64,000 nt of DNA from NCBI GenBank assembly GCA_028692885.1, contig JAQUWM010000007.1:1-64000 (forward strand), written 5' to 3'. Every line of letters begins with the position of its first letter. Position 1 is the stretch's first letter. This DNA is from Acetobacterium sp. GTDB lineage: Bacteria > Bacillota > Clostridia > Eubacteriales > Eubacteriaceae. A program made the position numbers and the translations under genes. Positions 7,414 to 15,051 of this stretch are shown here, in pieces. A model generated the notes under the pieces. It saw only the letters and a program-made list of their open reading frames with translations, ran no database searches and was not told where the DNA came from.

Positions 7414-9075
7414 ATGAGTAAATCTGAAAAAAATACCAATACTGCTGTTGTCTACGCCCGTTTCTCGTCAAAAATGCAGAATGACGGTGCCAGCATTGAT
7501 CTGCAAATGGATGCCTGTAAAGAATTTGCTGCCAGAAATGGCTATACGATTATCCGAAATTATGTCGATGAAGCAATCAGTGGCACAAAGGAAGATCAAC
7601 GTATTCAGTTCATGCAGATGATTGCAGATGCCGAGAATCATGAATTCTCAACTGTGCTTGTCTATAAATATAATCGGTTTGCCCGAAATTTGCGGCTGCA
7701 AATGAAATACGAAGATCTTCTGGATCAATACGGCGTTGCACTTGTTGCTGTGACCGAAAATTATGGAATGAGTCATCAGGCCGAACTGCTTAAGATGATT
7801 TCTGCCTGGTCAGCTGAGAATGATGTCATTCAAATATCTGAAAATGTACTCCGTGGTCAGAAATCAAGAGCCAGAGAATGCCGTCATTGCGGTGGACAAC
7901 CGCCACTTGGCTATGATGTTGATCCGGAAACCAAACATTTGGTTCTGGCATCCAATACGGATGAAGTAACAGCTGTGAAAATTATTTTCGAAATGCGCTG
8001 CAAAGGCTATACTTACAAGGAAATATCCGATGCCCTGACAAAAGCCGGTGTGAATAGCACTAAAAAAGGACAACCCATTACCAAAACCACGATGCTGTCC
8101 ATCTTAAAAAACGAAAAATATAAAGGCATCTTTGTTTTTAATAAAAGTGTTCCCAAAGACAAACATGGTAAACGCAATGGCCATCGCAAAAAAAATGATG
8201 CCGAAATCATCAGAATTCCAGATGGCTGTCCGGCAATCATCGATGAAGCCATGTTTGAATCAGCCCAACAGATTCGCAAAAATCCAAATGCTTCAGCTGG
8301 TCGTGCTCGTGCCAAACGTCATTATCTTTTATCCGGCCTTTTGCAATGCTCATGCGGTGCTTCATATTCAGCCCATTACCGAAACGAAAGACCTGGTCAT
8401 AAGAGTTATTCCAATTACATCTGTTCAGGTCAACACCGGGATTCAAATTCAAAATGTCAGAACAAGGGCATTGAAATGACCACACTGGATTCCATTGTTT
8501 TAGATCTTGTTCAAAAGGTCTTATTGCAGAATACCCAATGTCTGACTGATTACCTTAATAAATCCCGTTCTGAAAAGTATCAGAATCTGGATTCGCAGAT
8601 TCAGTCGCTGCAGCGTAAGGTTGTGGAGTGTAATAAGAAAATCAAAAATCTTTCAACAGCCATTGCTGATGGTCTCTATGATCAAATGCTTGAAGCCCAG
8701 CTCAAAGATCTGATCGAATCAAAAAATACGCTTAATAGCCAGATCAATGAGCTTCAAGCCATATCGGAAACCAAACCTGTCCCCTATGAAACCCTAAAAG
8801 AGAAACTGTCTGAAATTTCCAGTTTTATGCAGTCAAATAATATTCGGGATGTTCAGATGGCCATCTCAGCAATTATTGATAAAATTATCATCCATACTGA
8901 AAATGTTGAAATCTTTCTGAAAATTCCGGTTGCTGAATCTGAAAATACATCAAGCTATGTGATCAGTCAATCTGTAACCAGAGATCAAATTACTGATAAG
9001 CAGTATGACGGATCATATCTTCCTGCTCCAGATGCTTCTGAAGAAGTGCAATATCCCAATACCATTGGTGCTTAG
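7414..9075 (+). CDS. large serine recombinase
   Basis: This 553-aa site-specific recombinase would integrate or excise an element by serine-mediated double-strand exchange. The N-terminal resolvase domain (about residues 10-150) has YARFSSKMQ with the nucleophilic serine and the YKYNRFARN motif, where most relatives have DRFSR. A recombinase domain (about 165-270) follows, then a zinc-ribbon region with LLQCSCGASY and a later Cys (about 310-350), and a coiled coil (about 385-445). All domains of an active enzyme are present. It is the only intact recombinase in the window and lies mid-island rather than at an end, so the island may have been rearranged or formed by nested insertions. The ATG has GAAAGGA upstream. 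Confidence 0.92.
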   Translation: MSKSEKNTNTAVVYARFSSKMQNDGASIDLQMDACKEFAARNGYTIIRNYVDEAISGTKEDQRIQFMQMIADAENHEFSTVLVYKYNRFARNLRLQMKYEDLLDQYGVALVAVTENYGMSHQAELLKMISAWSAENDVIQISENVLRGQKSRARECRHCGGQPPLGYDVDPETKHLVLASNTDEVTAVKIIFEMRCKGYTYKEISDALTKAGVNSTKKGQPITKTTMLSILKNEKYKGIFVFNKSVPKDKHGKRNGHRKKNDAEIIRIPDGCPAIIDEAMFESAQQIRKNPNASAGRARAKRHYLLSGLLQCSCGASYSAHYRNERPGHKSYSNYICSGQHRDSNSKCQNKGIEMTTLDSIVLDLVQKVLLQNTQCLTDYLNKSRSEKYQNLDSQIQSLQRKVVECNKKIKNLSTAIADGLYDQMLEAQLKDLIESKNTLNSQINELQAISETKPVPYETLKEKLSEISSFMQSNNIRDVQMAISAIIDKIIIHTENVEIFLKIPVAESENTSSYVISQSVTRDQITDKQYDGSYLPAPDASEEVQYPNTIGA

Positions 9076-9202
9076 GTTTTTAACCTGGGCACTTTTTTAT
9101 TTAGCCTTAATTGTGTTCATAAATGAGAATTTTTTTGAGTTCCTTTGTGAGATCCATCAATCACTTAAATAATCAATTAATATTCCTTCTGGAGGTACCC
9201 AA

Positions 9203-9565
9203 ATGCATTATCTTTATCATTTAACCGATACAAACCACTGCTCTGTTATTTCTTCCTTACCTGACCCTGTCCAGATCATGATTCAGGATGTTTTAATCAC
9301 TTTGGATCAGTGCTATGGAACGACCCGTGACCCAACTAAAGATTTAGGCGGATATGTGATCGTTTTAACTGCCACTGATGATTTGGCTGTGTTAGATCAA
9401 ACCAATCCATCCTTGATTCGGTCTACTTTTGAATACGTCGATGAAGTAAACGGTTATCTTGGATGTCTTTATTTAGTCGGTTCCGATTATCACATTTTTC
9501 TGGTTTTACCTAAAAACCTTGCCCCACCTAATGTTATCAGCCAAATCGATTCCAGCGTGGGATAG
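9203..9565 (+). CDS. unknown 120-aa island protein
   Basis: An ATG behind TGGAGG starts a soluble acidic protein with a GGYVIVLTATDDLAVL segment and a C-terminal LYLVGSDYHIFLVLP segment. I do not recognise the family. It lies between the serine recombinase and a DUF960 gene, a setting typical of small accessory genes in Firmicute integrative elements. Confidence 0.55.
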   Translation: MHYLYHLTDTNHCSVISSLPDPVQIMIQDVLITLDQCYGTTRDPTKDLGGYVIVLTATDDLAVLDQTNPSLIRSTFEYVDEVNGYLGCLYLVGSDYHIFLVLPKNLAPPNVISQIDSSVG

Positions 9566-9637
9566 GTGGGATTGAAATTTTTCATTCGTATTTCATTCGA
9601 CTGGTCAAACAGTTATTTTTATTTAGGAGGTTTACTT

Positions 9638-9949
9638 ATGTTTAACAACGAAGCTTACATGACAAAAGGATTCCAATCAGAAATACCTGCTATTACTCAG
9701 GTTATTATTTTTGACTGTCTGGAGAAATCCAGGCAATCTTTGGAAAAAATGGATTATCTGCAGATTTTCGAATTGAAGAAGATCCGTTCAAATGGCACTG
9801 ACCTTCAGGAAATTCTTCACAAACAGGAAATCCCTGTCTTTGAAGAATCAATTCTTTTGGAATTACCGGAGGATTTAATCATCAATACAAAAGTATTTGT
9901 CATCGATGATGGGGATCATCACACTTTTTTATTGGCATCCGAGTATTGA
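9638..9949 (+). CDS. DUF960 family protein
   Basis: This 103-aa protein matches the DUF960 pattern I know from Firmicute mobile elements: an N-terminal MFNNEAYMTKGFQSEIP, a middle DYLQIFEL, HKQEIPVFEES, and a C-terminal FVIDDGDHHTFLLASEY. Function unknown. The ATG at 9638 has a strong AGGAGG; a longer in-frame extension to 9566 has no such site. Confidence 0.75.
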   Translation: MFNNEAYMTKGFQSEIPAITQVIIFDCLEKSRQSLEKMDYLQIFELKKIRSNGTDLQEILHKQEIPVFEESILLELPEDLIINTKVFVIDDGDHHTFLLASEY

Positions 9950-9981
9950 CAAGCTTAAAAATCTGAAAGGAGGTGTTCATT

Positions 9982-10056
9982 ATGTGGTACGTTGTCGGAT
10001 TCTTTGGAACACTTACAGTCATAGTTGCCCTTGATCGCACATTGCAAACGGCTTAA
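9982..10056 (+). CDS. membrane micro-ORF, 24 aa
   Basis: A strong AAAGGAGGTG lies at the right distance before an ATG that opens a 24-residue peptide starting MWYVVGFFGTLTVIVA. Nearly all of it could span a membrane. No homologue is known to me; the support is the ribosome-binding site and the sister frame at 10119. Confidence 0.4.
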   Translation: MWYVVGFFGTLTVIVALDRTLQTA

Positions 10057-10118
10057 TATCAATAGATTCATGGCTCATGGATTGCCTTAAATCCAAATAT
10101 AATTATCAGGAGTTTTTT

Positions 10119-10247
10119 ATGTTTTTATTTACCACCGCTTTAACTGCATTCAGTTCTGTCCACTTTTTCGAAGGTGCCGTTGCTGCCATAGCCCTCTATG
10201 TTTCAACTAAGCCTGCAACCAGAAGACCCCGGACAACCGGGAAATAA
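10119..10247 (+). CDS. membrane micro-ORF, 42 aa
   Basis: An ATG behind CAGGAG opens a 42-residue peptide. A hydrophobic segment (residues about 2-31, containing FEGAVAAIALYV) is followed by a basic tail with TRRPRTTGK, as in small single-pass proteins with a cytoplasmic tail. It ends 15 bases before the DUF1643 gene and may be cotranscribed with it. Confidence 0.4.
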   Translation: MFLFTTALTAFSSVHFFEGAVAAIALYVSTKPATRRPRTTGK

Positions 10248-10262
10248 TGGAGGAACATACTC

Positions 10263-10871
10263 ATGAAATCTGAAAAGACTGTCATTAAGACAGAATCCCT
10301 ATTTTCTGATGATGGAACCCATCGTTACAATTTAAGAAAAGAATGGGACAAAACGTTACCAACTGCTACTATCATTTCAATTTCACCCAGTGAACTATGC
10401 AATGTATCTTCTGATCTAACCACTCAGCTGATTACCAACAATATCGAATCTTTAGGATTCGGTTCCTTTGAACTGTTAAACCTTTATTCAAAAGTTGGTG
10501 TCGATGTAAAAAAAATTAAAGATCCGACTGGTTTGTGGGATGAAACAACCGATGCCTGTATTAAAGCTAGCTGTGACAAGACTTTTAAGGATGAGGGCGG
10601 AAAGATCATCTTTGCCTGGGGAAAACTAACTGAAAATAATAAGAAACACGGTGAACGTGAAAAAAAGATATTATCTCTGTTATCGATTTACTTTGACAAG
10701 GTTTATTGCATTAAGGATTATGGCATTCGTCATTTTCTCCATCCTTTAACACCCAGTGTCAGAAACGAATGGGTTCTGGAATCCTGGAAGGACTATCGAG
10801 GCTATAAATCCGAAGAACGGAAAGCCATTGATGACCGGGAGAAGAATAAATTAATTAATCCCGCTGTTTAA
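10263..10871 (+). CDS. DUF1643 family protein
   Basis: This 202-aa protein has the features of DUF1643: an N-terminal TESLFSDDGTHRYNLRKEWD, ATIISISPSE, ELLNLYSKVG, and a central IIFAWGKL segment followed by the C-terminal HPL. Members occur in phages and mobile elements and have no established function. It ends just before a strong terminator, so it is probably the last gene of the unit beginning near 9203. Confidence 0.75.
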   Translation: MKSEKTVIKTESLFSDDGTHRYNLRKEWDKTLPTATIISISPSELCNVSSDLTTQLITNNIESLGFGSFELLNLYSKVGVDVKKIKDPTGLWDETTDACIKASCDKTFKDEGGKIIFAWGKLTENNKKHGEREKKILSLLSIYFDKVYCIKDYGIRHFLHPLTPSVRNEWVLESWKDYRGYKSEERKAIDDREKNKLINPAV

Positions 10872-10913
10872 ATGATTCTTCTGATTATAAAGACCGAAAA
10901 TTGATAAAACGTA

Positions 10914-10957
10914 AGCCCAAATCTCTTTTGACGGAGATTTGGGCTATTATTTTTTTT
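10914..10957 (+). terminator. intrinsic terminator after DUF1643
   Basis: A perfect 12-bp stem (10914-10925 with 10934-10945) with an 8-base loop is followed by ATTA and a run of eight T. Confidence 0.9.
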
Positions 10958-10977
10958 AAGTAGAAAGGAATTCTGAT

Positions 10978-11436
10978 ATGAAAAAAGAAGCATCTGCAAA
11001 ACGTATTAACGTGATTTCCCTTAAAATTGTCAAAGAAGGCAGTATCCTCTATGATGTACGACGGCTGTCAACACCTTCAGAAGCAGCTGGTCTTGGCAAA
11101 CGGTTTTTGGAGGACTTGGATCGGGAACAGGTTCTGGTTTGTTGCCTGGATAATAAAAACCAGCCGGTATCCATTAACGTGGTCAGTGTAGGAACCTTGA
11201 ACAGCTCACTGGTCCATCCTAGAGAAGTTTTTAAAACGGCGATCCTTTCCAATGCTGCCAGTATTATCCTTTTTCATAATCATCCATCGGGTGATCCCGA
11301 ACCTTCCCAGGAAGATATTAATATTACCACTCGTATTAAAGATGCCGGGGAGATTCTAGGAATTGAATTGCTGGATCATATTATTATTGGCTCTGAAAAA
11401 TCATTTTACAGCATGAAGGAAAGAAATATTATATAG
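10978..11436 (+). CDS. radC: RadC-like JAB/MPN+ domain protein
   Basis: This 152-aa protein is a short RadC. It keeps the metalloprotease-like JAB domain with the JAMM-type FHNHPSGDPEPSQED motif but lacks the N-terminal helix-hairpin-helix region of chromosomal RadC. Such short forms are common on phages and integrative elements. No enzymatic activity is firmly established for RadC; its old DNA-repair role has been questioned. The ATG has AGAAAGGA upstream. Bases 11437-11571 hold nothing recognisable. Confidence 0.85.
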   Translation: MKKEASAKRINVISLKIVKEGSILYDVRRLSTPSEAAGLGKRFLEDLDREQVLVCCLDNKNQPVSINVVSVGTLNSSLVHPREVFKTAILSNAASIILFHNHPSGDPEPSQEDINITTRIKDAGEILGIELLDHIIIGSEKSFYSMKERNII

Positions 11437-11571
11437 AGAACAGAATTAATTCTTTCTTGTTACTAATAATTCAATAGATCTAAAAATAGAAACCATTCTC
11501 AGCTTATAGCATATCATATCAAGATTATCTATTAGCTTGTCTTATCAAAAAAAATTGCGTTGGAGAAAAAT

Positions 11572-11760
11572 CTATATCTGCTGATTATTTTCTGCTGATT
11601 CTTCTTCCACTAAATCTTTAAGTGCATACTCACAGCATTGTATAATTAACTGATTCAAGGATATGTCCTTATCGCTAGCTATTTTTTCTAGTCGTTTAAG
11701 CAGTTCTTCCGGCAAACGTATGGTCTTATTGATGGTTACCGGTTTCTTAACAACAAACAT
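11572..11760 (-). CDS. ribbon-helix-helix DNA-binding protein (CopG/Arc-like)
   Basis: This 62-aa protein has the pattern of a ribbon-helix-helix dimer: a short strand NKTIRLP, then helix EELLKRLEKIASDK, a turn, and helix LNQLIIQCCEYALKDL, with an acidic tail. Such proteins bind short operators and often act as antitoxins or plasmid copy-control repressors. No partner toxin lies next to it. The start is the ATG at 11760 behind GGAGG; a TTG one codon upstream is also possible. It faces away from the 12072 gene, and the TGCA-type repeats at 11830-11884 lie between the two. Confidence 0.7.
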   Translation of the reverse strand: MFVVKKPVTINKTIRLPEELLKRLEKIASDKDISLNQLIIQCCEYALKDLVEEESAENNQQI

Positions 11761-11829
11761 CAAGGCAACCTCCTTTTTCTTTTAAGACCATTGTACGTGT
11801 AAATTGCCAGAGCTGATACACACTATATT

Positions 11830-11884
11830 TGCACTTTTATATGCACTTTATTTTGATTGCATTTTATGATTTTGTTGCATTTTG
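11830..11884 (+). repeat. four TGCAYTTT direct repeats over a promoter
   Basis: TGCACTTTT, TGCACTTTA, TGCATTTTA and TGCATTTTG start at 11830, 11842, 11858 and 11876. The last overlaps the -35 box of the promoter at 11875-11903. The arrangement suggests operators, perhaps for the neighbouring ribbon-helix-helix protein. Confidence 0.5.
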
Positions 11885-11903
11885 AATTTTTTTACTATAT
11901 AAT
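11875..11903 (+). promoter_or_regulatory. sigma-A-type promoter for the LRR gene
   Basis: TTGCAT and a perfect TATAAT are separated by 17 bases. Transcription would leave an untranslated leader of about 160 bases before the start at 12072. Confidence 0.65.
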
Positions 11904-12071
11904 GTCTTTATATTACATTTTTCTTAAATAACTTAATTATGACTCGCAACTATTCTATCATTTGTTTAGCGACTCGTCGTGTTGTGCAATCGTTTTCTCG
12001 CAATAATATGTGCTTCATTTCATAATACGCAGTCTTTAAATACATAAAATTCTAACTGAGAGAGGTAAAAA

Positions 12072-14564
12072 ATGAAAAGAAAGTTTCAAAACGTATTCAG
12101 CGTATACTTCATACTGCTACTGCTATTTGCTTTTGTACCAATAGGGGTAATGGCTGAAAACCAGGAAATAATCACTGATGAAAACACTGTATTGAAATCA
12201 AATGTTACTACTGAACAAGCAACTCTGGCGAATGATATCTCGGAATTAAATATTACTTACACCCCTAATTGTCAGAATGACTTTATTGTCAACTCTCTAA
12301 CGGCTAAACGTTCTGGCGCTAACATTATTTTTACGCTAGATTATGAGTCTTCCAGAGAAGGTGCCTATAGTTTCTTTAATCCACCAAATGGCGATACCAT
12401 CATGAAGTATGCTTATAACGGTATAAACATCGGAACTAATACCCTTGAATTAACATTTACTTTGTCCGAGTTTAAACAGATACTTGCCAACGATAGTATC
12501 ACAATGAAATTTTACGTCCATGCGAACAGTTCAGTTGCACCCAGCTGGATTTTTTTCAAAACCGCTCAACTTTCTTCTCTGGCAACAGGAACCGACGATG
12601 AATCCAATTCGGATTACCTATATACTGATATTGTTGGTGGCATTCGAATTACAGAATATGTTGGTAGTGGTGGAAATGTGACAATTCCTGCTTCTATTAA
12701 TGGCAAAACAGTCCTTGAAATTGGGGATGAAGCTTTTGCCGGTCTTTGGGAATTAACTTCTATCACCGTTCCAAATGGTATAACTTCTATTGGAGAATTC
12801 GCTTTTGAAAGCAACGAGAACTTAATTTCTGCTAACTTGCCAAATAGCATCACTCATATTGGCTGGGGTGCTTTCGGTAACTGCTCCAGTCTAACAAATA
12901 TCAACATACCCACTGGAATATCCAGTCTTGATGACACCTTCTACGGCTGCCTCAGTTTAAAGAACGTTATTATACCTGAAAATATCAAAACTATCGATGG
13001 TGCTTTTCATCGTTGTTCCAGTTTAACGAACATTACCATTCCCAAAAGTGTGACCTCCATTAGTGGTTTTGCTTTTGATGAATGCTCGAATTTAAAAGAA
13101 ATCAATGTTAATGTTGATAATGCAGCTTATTCAAGTGTCAATGGGGTACTTTTTGACAAATCACGATCAACTATAATTTTTCACCCTTCCAAATCAACCG
13201 AAGTTAATCTTCCAGAAAGCCTTACACATATCGGTGAAAATGCTTTTGGAGGTTCTACCAATTTAACAAATATCACTATCCCAGATAGTGTTACTGATAT
13301 TGGGTATTATGCTTTCCATGACTGTTCTAATTTAATAAATATCAATATACCAGAGCATATCACCGCTATTGAATCTAATGTTTTTGATGGTTGCTCCAGT
13401 TTAACGAGTATTACCATTCCAAATTCCGTCACCAGCATTAAAAGAGGTGCTTTTGCCAGATGTTCTACTTTAGCAAATATTATTATTCCCAACAGTATTA
13501 CAGAAATCGGTTATGGTGCTTTTATGGAATGTTCCAGTCTAACAGATATAATCATCCCCAGTAGTGTCAGAAATATAGCCTTCCTTGCTTTTGATCAATG
13601 TACTGCTCTGGCTTCGATTCAATTCAATTCTGCAACTACGGTTATAACTGGCATTCCAGAAACTACTACCATCATCGGTTATGATCCATCTACAGCTAAA
13701 GATTACGCTGATATAATTGGGAATCCCTTCCAATTAATTGATGAAGATAAAACGCTCAAAGAAATCGCCATCACCTCGCCAGCACAAAAACTGGTTTATA
13801 AAGTTGGTGAAACCCTGGATCTTACCGGTTTATCAGTCATTGGTACTTACAGTGACGGAACAACCCGACAAATGACATTCACAGCTGATAACATCCTCGG
13901 CTTTTACAGTTCTTACCCTGAAACCAATCAGGTCTTAACCATTGCCATTGAAGGTATTACAACAACGTATACCATACAAATCATAGCATCTGATGAGCCA
14001 ATCCAAGGCGGTCTTACTGCCTTCCTGCTAAAAGATGTTAATGGTAACTTCTATGAATATTCCAAAGATGATATTAACTATTCCTATGTCGTCTTCCAAA
14101 TGAATCCCGAGCTTCCCCTGGCTAAAATGTATCAGCATTTCTCAGGTATTTTATCTGGTGGTGGAAAGGTTATCGGCCTTAAAGATGCCAGCAAGGGATA
14201 CATGGATTATGAAGCTGCCGTCACGGCATTTATGACAGCTCAGTTTACCGGAAAACCCTTTGAAATGAATGCATATCTGGCACTGAATAGTTCCAAAAAA
14301 CTTACCGAAACAGTTTCAAATGTTCAGGTAGTGGATAAAGACGGCAATATCACCGGGATTCCCAGTTACTCAATAGCATTTTACTCATTAGTGACACCCG
14401 GCCAAAAAATGGTCAGTGTTGTTCTTGATGTCGATAACCCGGCTGATTACCAGGTATCCTATAATGGCATAGCCCTTGTGTACGATGATGAATTAGGGGC
14501 TTTCCAAGCTGAGATATCAAGCACAACCTTACAAACCCTGATTCCGCTGATAACACCTGTCTAA
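12072..14564 (+). CDS. secreted BspA-type leucine-rich-repeat protein
   Basis: This 830-aa protein starts with a clear signal peptide (about 28 residues: KRK, a hydrophobic core, then a VMA cleavage site). After a domain of about 150 residues come about a dozen LRR_5/BspA units of 22-23 residues (residues about 210-525), each like LTNITIPDSVTDIGYYAF. One insertion of about 50 residues sits after unit six. Next is a bacterial Ig-like domain (about 555-640: LVYKVGETLDLTGLSVIGTYSDGT), then an unrecognised domain of about 190 residues. There is no LPXTG, SLH or other surface anchor. BspA-type repeats mediate adhesion or protein binding in other bacteria. It lies at the right end of the island as likely cargo, behind a promoter with repeats. 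Confidence 0.85.
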   Translation: MKRKFQNVFSVYFILLLLFAFVPIGVMAENQEIITDENTVLKSNVTTEQATLANDISELNITYTPNCQNDFIVNSLTAKRSGANIIFTLDYESSREGAYSFFNPPNGDTIMKYAYNGINIGTNTLELTFTLSEFKQILANDSITMKFYVHANSSVAPSWIFFKTAQLSSLATGTDDESNSDYLYTDIVGGIRITEYVGSGGNVTIPASINGKTVLEIGDEAFAGLWELTSITVPNGITSIGEFAFESNENLISANLPNSITHIGWGAFGNCSSLTNINIPTGISSLDDTFYGCLSLKNVIIPENIKTIDGAFHRCSSLTNITIPKSVTSISGFAFDECSNLKEINVNVDNAAYSSVNGVLFDKSRSTIIFHPSKSTEVNLPESLTHIGENAFGGSTNLTNITIPDSVTDIGYYAFHDCSNLININIPEHITAIESNVFDGCSSLTSITIPNSVTSIKRGAFARCSTLANIIIPNSITEIGYGAFMECSSLTDIIIPSSVRNIAFLAFDQCTALASIQFNSATTVITGIPETTTIIGYDPSTAKDYADIIGNPFQLIDEDKTLKEIAITSPAQKLVYKVGETLDLTGLSVIGTYSDGTTRQMTFTADNILGFYSSYPETNQVLTIAIEGITTTYTIQIIASDEPIQGGLTAFLLKDVNGNFYEYSKDDINYSYVVFQMNPELPLAKMYQHFSGILSGGGKVIGLKDASKGYMDYEAAVTAFMTAQFTGKPFEMNAYLALNSSKKLTETVSNVQVVDKDGNITGIPSYSIAFYSLVTPGQKMVSVVLDVDNPADYQVSYNGIALVYDDELGAFQAEISSTTLQTLIPLITPV

Positions 14565-14633
14565 CGCCCATTAAATTTCAAAAACGGGTATCTCATTATT
14601 TCTTTAATGTTTCTACTTAATTTCATATTACTT

Positions 14634-14668
14634 GGTGTTGGCATAAAACCCAACACCATATTTTTTTT
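14634..14668 (+). terminator. intrinsic terminator after the LRR gene
   Basis: A perfect 8-bp stem (GGTGTTGG with CCAACACC) and an 8-base loop are followed by a T-rich run. Confidence 0.85.
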
Positions 14669-14675
14669 GCAAAAA

Positions 14676-14706
14676 ATTAAAAAACCTGCTACTTACGTAA
14701 CAGGTT
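14676..14706 (-). terminator. intrinsic terminator downstream of the tRNA-Ser pair
   Basis: On the minus strand AACCTG and CAGGTT pair around a 12-base loop and are followed by six T. It lies 35 bases past the tRNA-Ser(GCU) 3' end, on the island side of the junction, so the island may have supplied it. Confidence 0.65.
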
Positions 14707-14740
14707 CTATCTAACATCATATTTGATGCGTAGTTCATGC

Positions 14741-14753
14741 TGGCGGAGAAGGT
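14741..14753 (-). repeat. right direct repeat at the tRNA-Ser 3' end (att-like)
   Basis: These 13 bases match 360-372 exactly. The accessory region between the copies spans about 14.4 kb. Confidence 0.7.
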
Positions 14754-14832
14754 GGGATTTGAACCCACGCACCGCGTTAACGGCCTATACCCTTAGCAGG
14801 GGCACCTCTTATAGCCACTTGAGTACTTCTCC
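14741..14832 (-). tRNA. tRNA-Ser (anticodon GCU)
   Basis: The minus strand folds as a class II tRNA. The acceptor stem is GGAGAAG with CTTCTCC, followed by G and an encoded CCA. The anticodon arm is TGCCC/GGGTA with loop CTGCTAA, there is a long variable arm, and the T arm holds GGTTCAAATC. It reads AGC and AGU. Its last 13 bases are duplicated at 360-372, marking it as the attachment site of the accessory region to its left. Confidence 0.95.
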
Positions 14833-14877
14833 AAAGGTAATATGCATTAATTATCTATTCAATTCTCTGGCATTTGA

Positions 14878-14966
14878 TGGCCGAGAGGGTGGGATTCGAA
14901 CCCACGTGGGCTTGCACCCTAACGGTTTTCAAGACCGCCCCGTTATGACCACTTCGGTACCTCTCG
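14878..14966 (-). tRNA. tRNA-Ser (anticodon UGA)
   Basis: The minus strand folds as a class II tRNA. The acceptor stem is CGAGAGG with CCTCTCG, followed by G and an encoded CCA. The anticodon loop is CTTGAAA (anticodon TGA), with a long variable arm and T arm GGTTCGAATC. The first base pair is C-G where most bacterial tRNA-Ser have G-C. It lies 45 bases upstream of tRNA-Ser(GCU) and shares its promoter. Confidence 0.93.
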
Positions 14967-14986
14967 TAATTCAAAATGCAAGACTA

Positions 14987-15015
14987 ATATTACCAGTGAA
15001 AACCGATATTGTCAA
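14987..15015 (-). promoter_or_regulatory. promoter of the tRNA-Ser pair
   Basis: On the minus strand TTGACA and TAATAT are separated by 17 bases, ending about 20 bases before the tRNA-Ser(UGA) 5' end. Confidence 0.8.
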
Positions 15016-15051
15016 GCATTTTATTGAATTATTTTTAGATTTTTTATTTTT

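Noticed and set aside
11572..11760. Toxin-antitoxin pair around the ribbon-helix-helix gene
   Set aside because: No toxin-like frame lies on either side; only the regulator is supported.
12700..13650. Repeated sequence units resembling an array at 12700-13650
   Set aside because: These are leucine-rich repeats inside a coding frame with period 66-69, not a CRISPR array; no other array-like repeats were seen.
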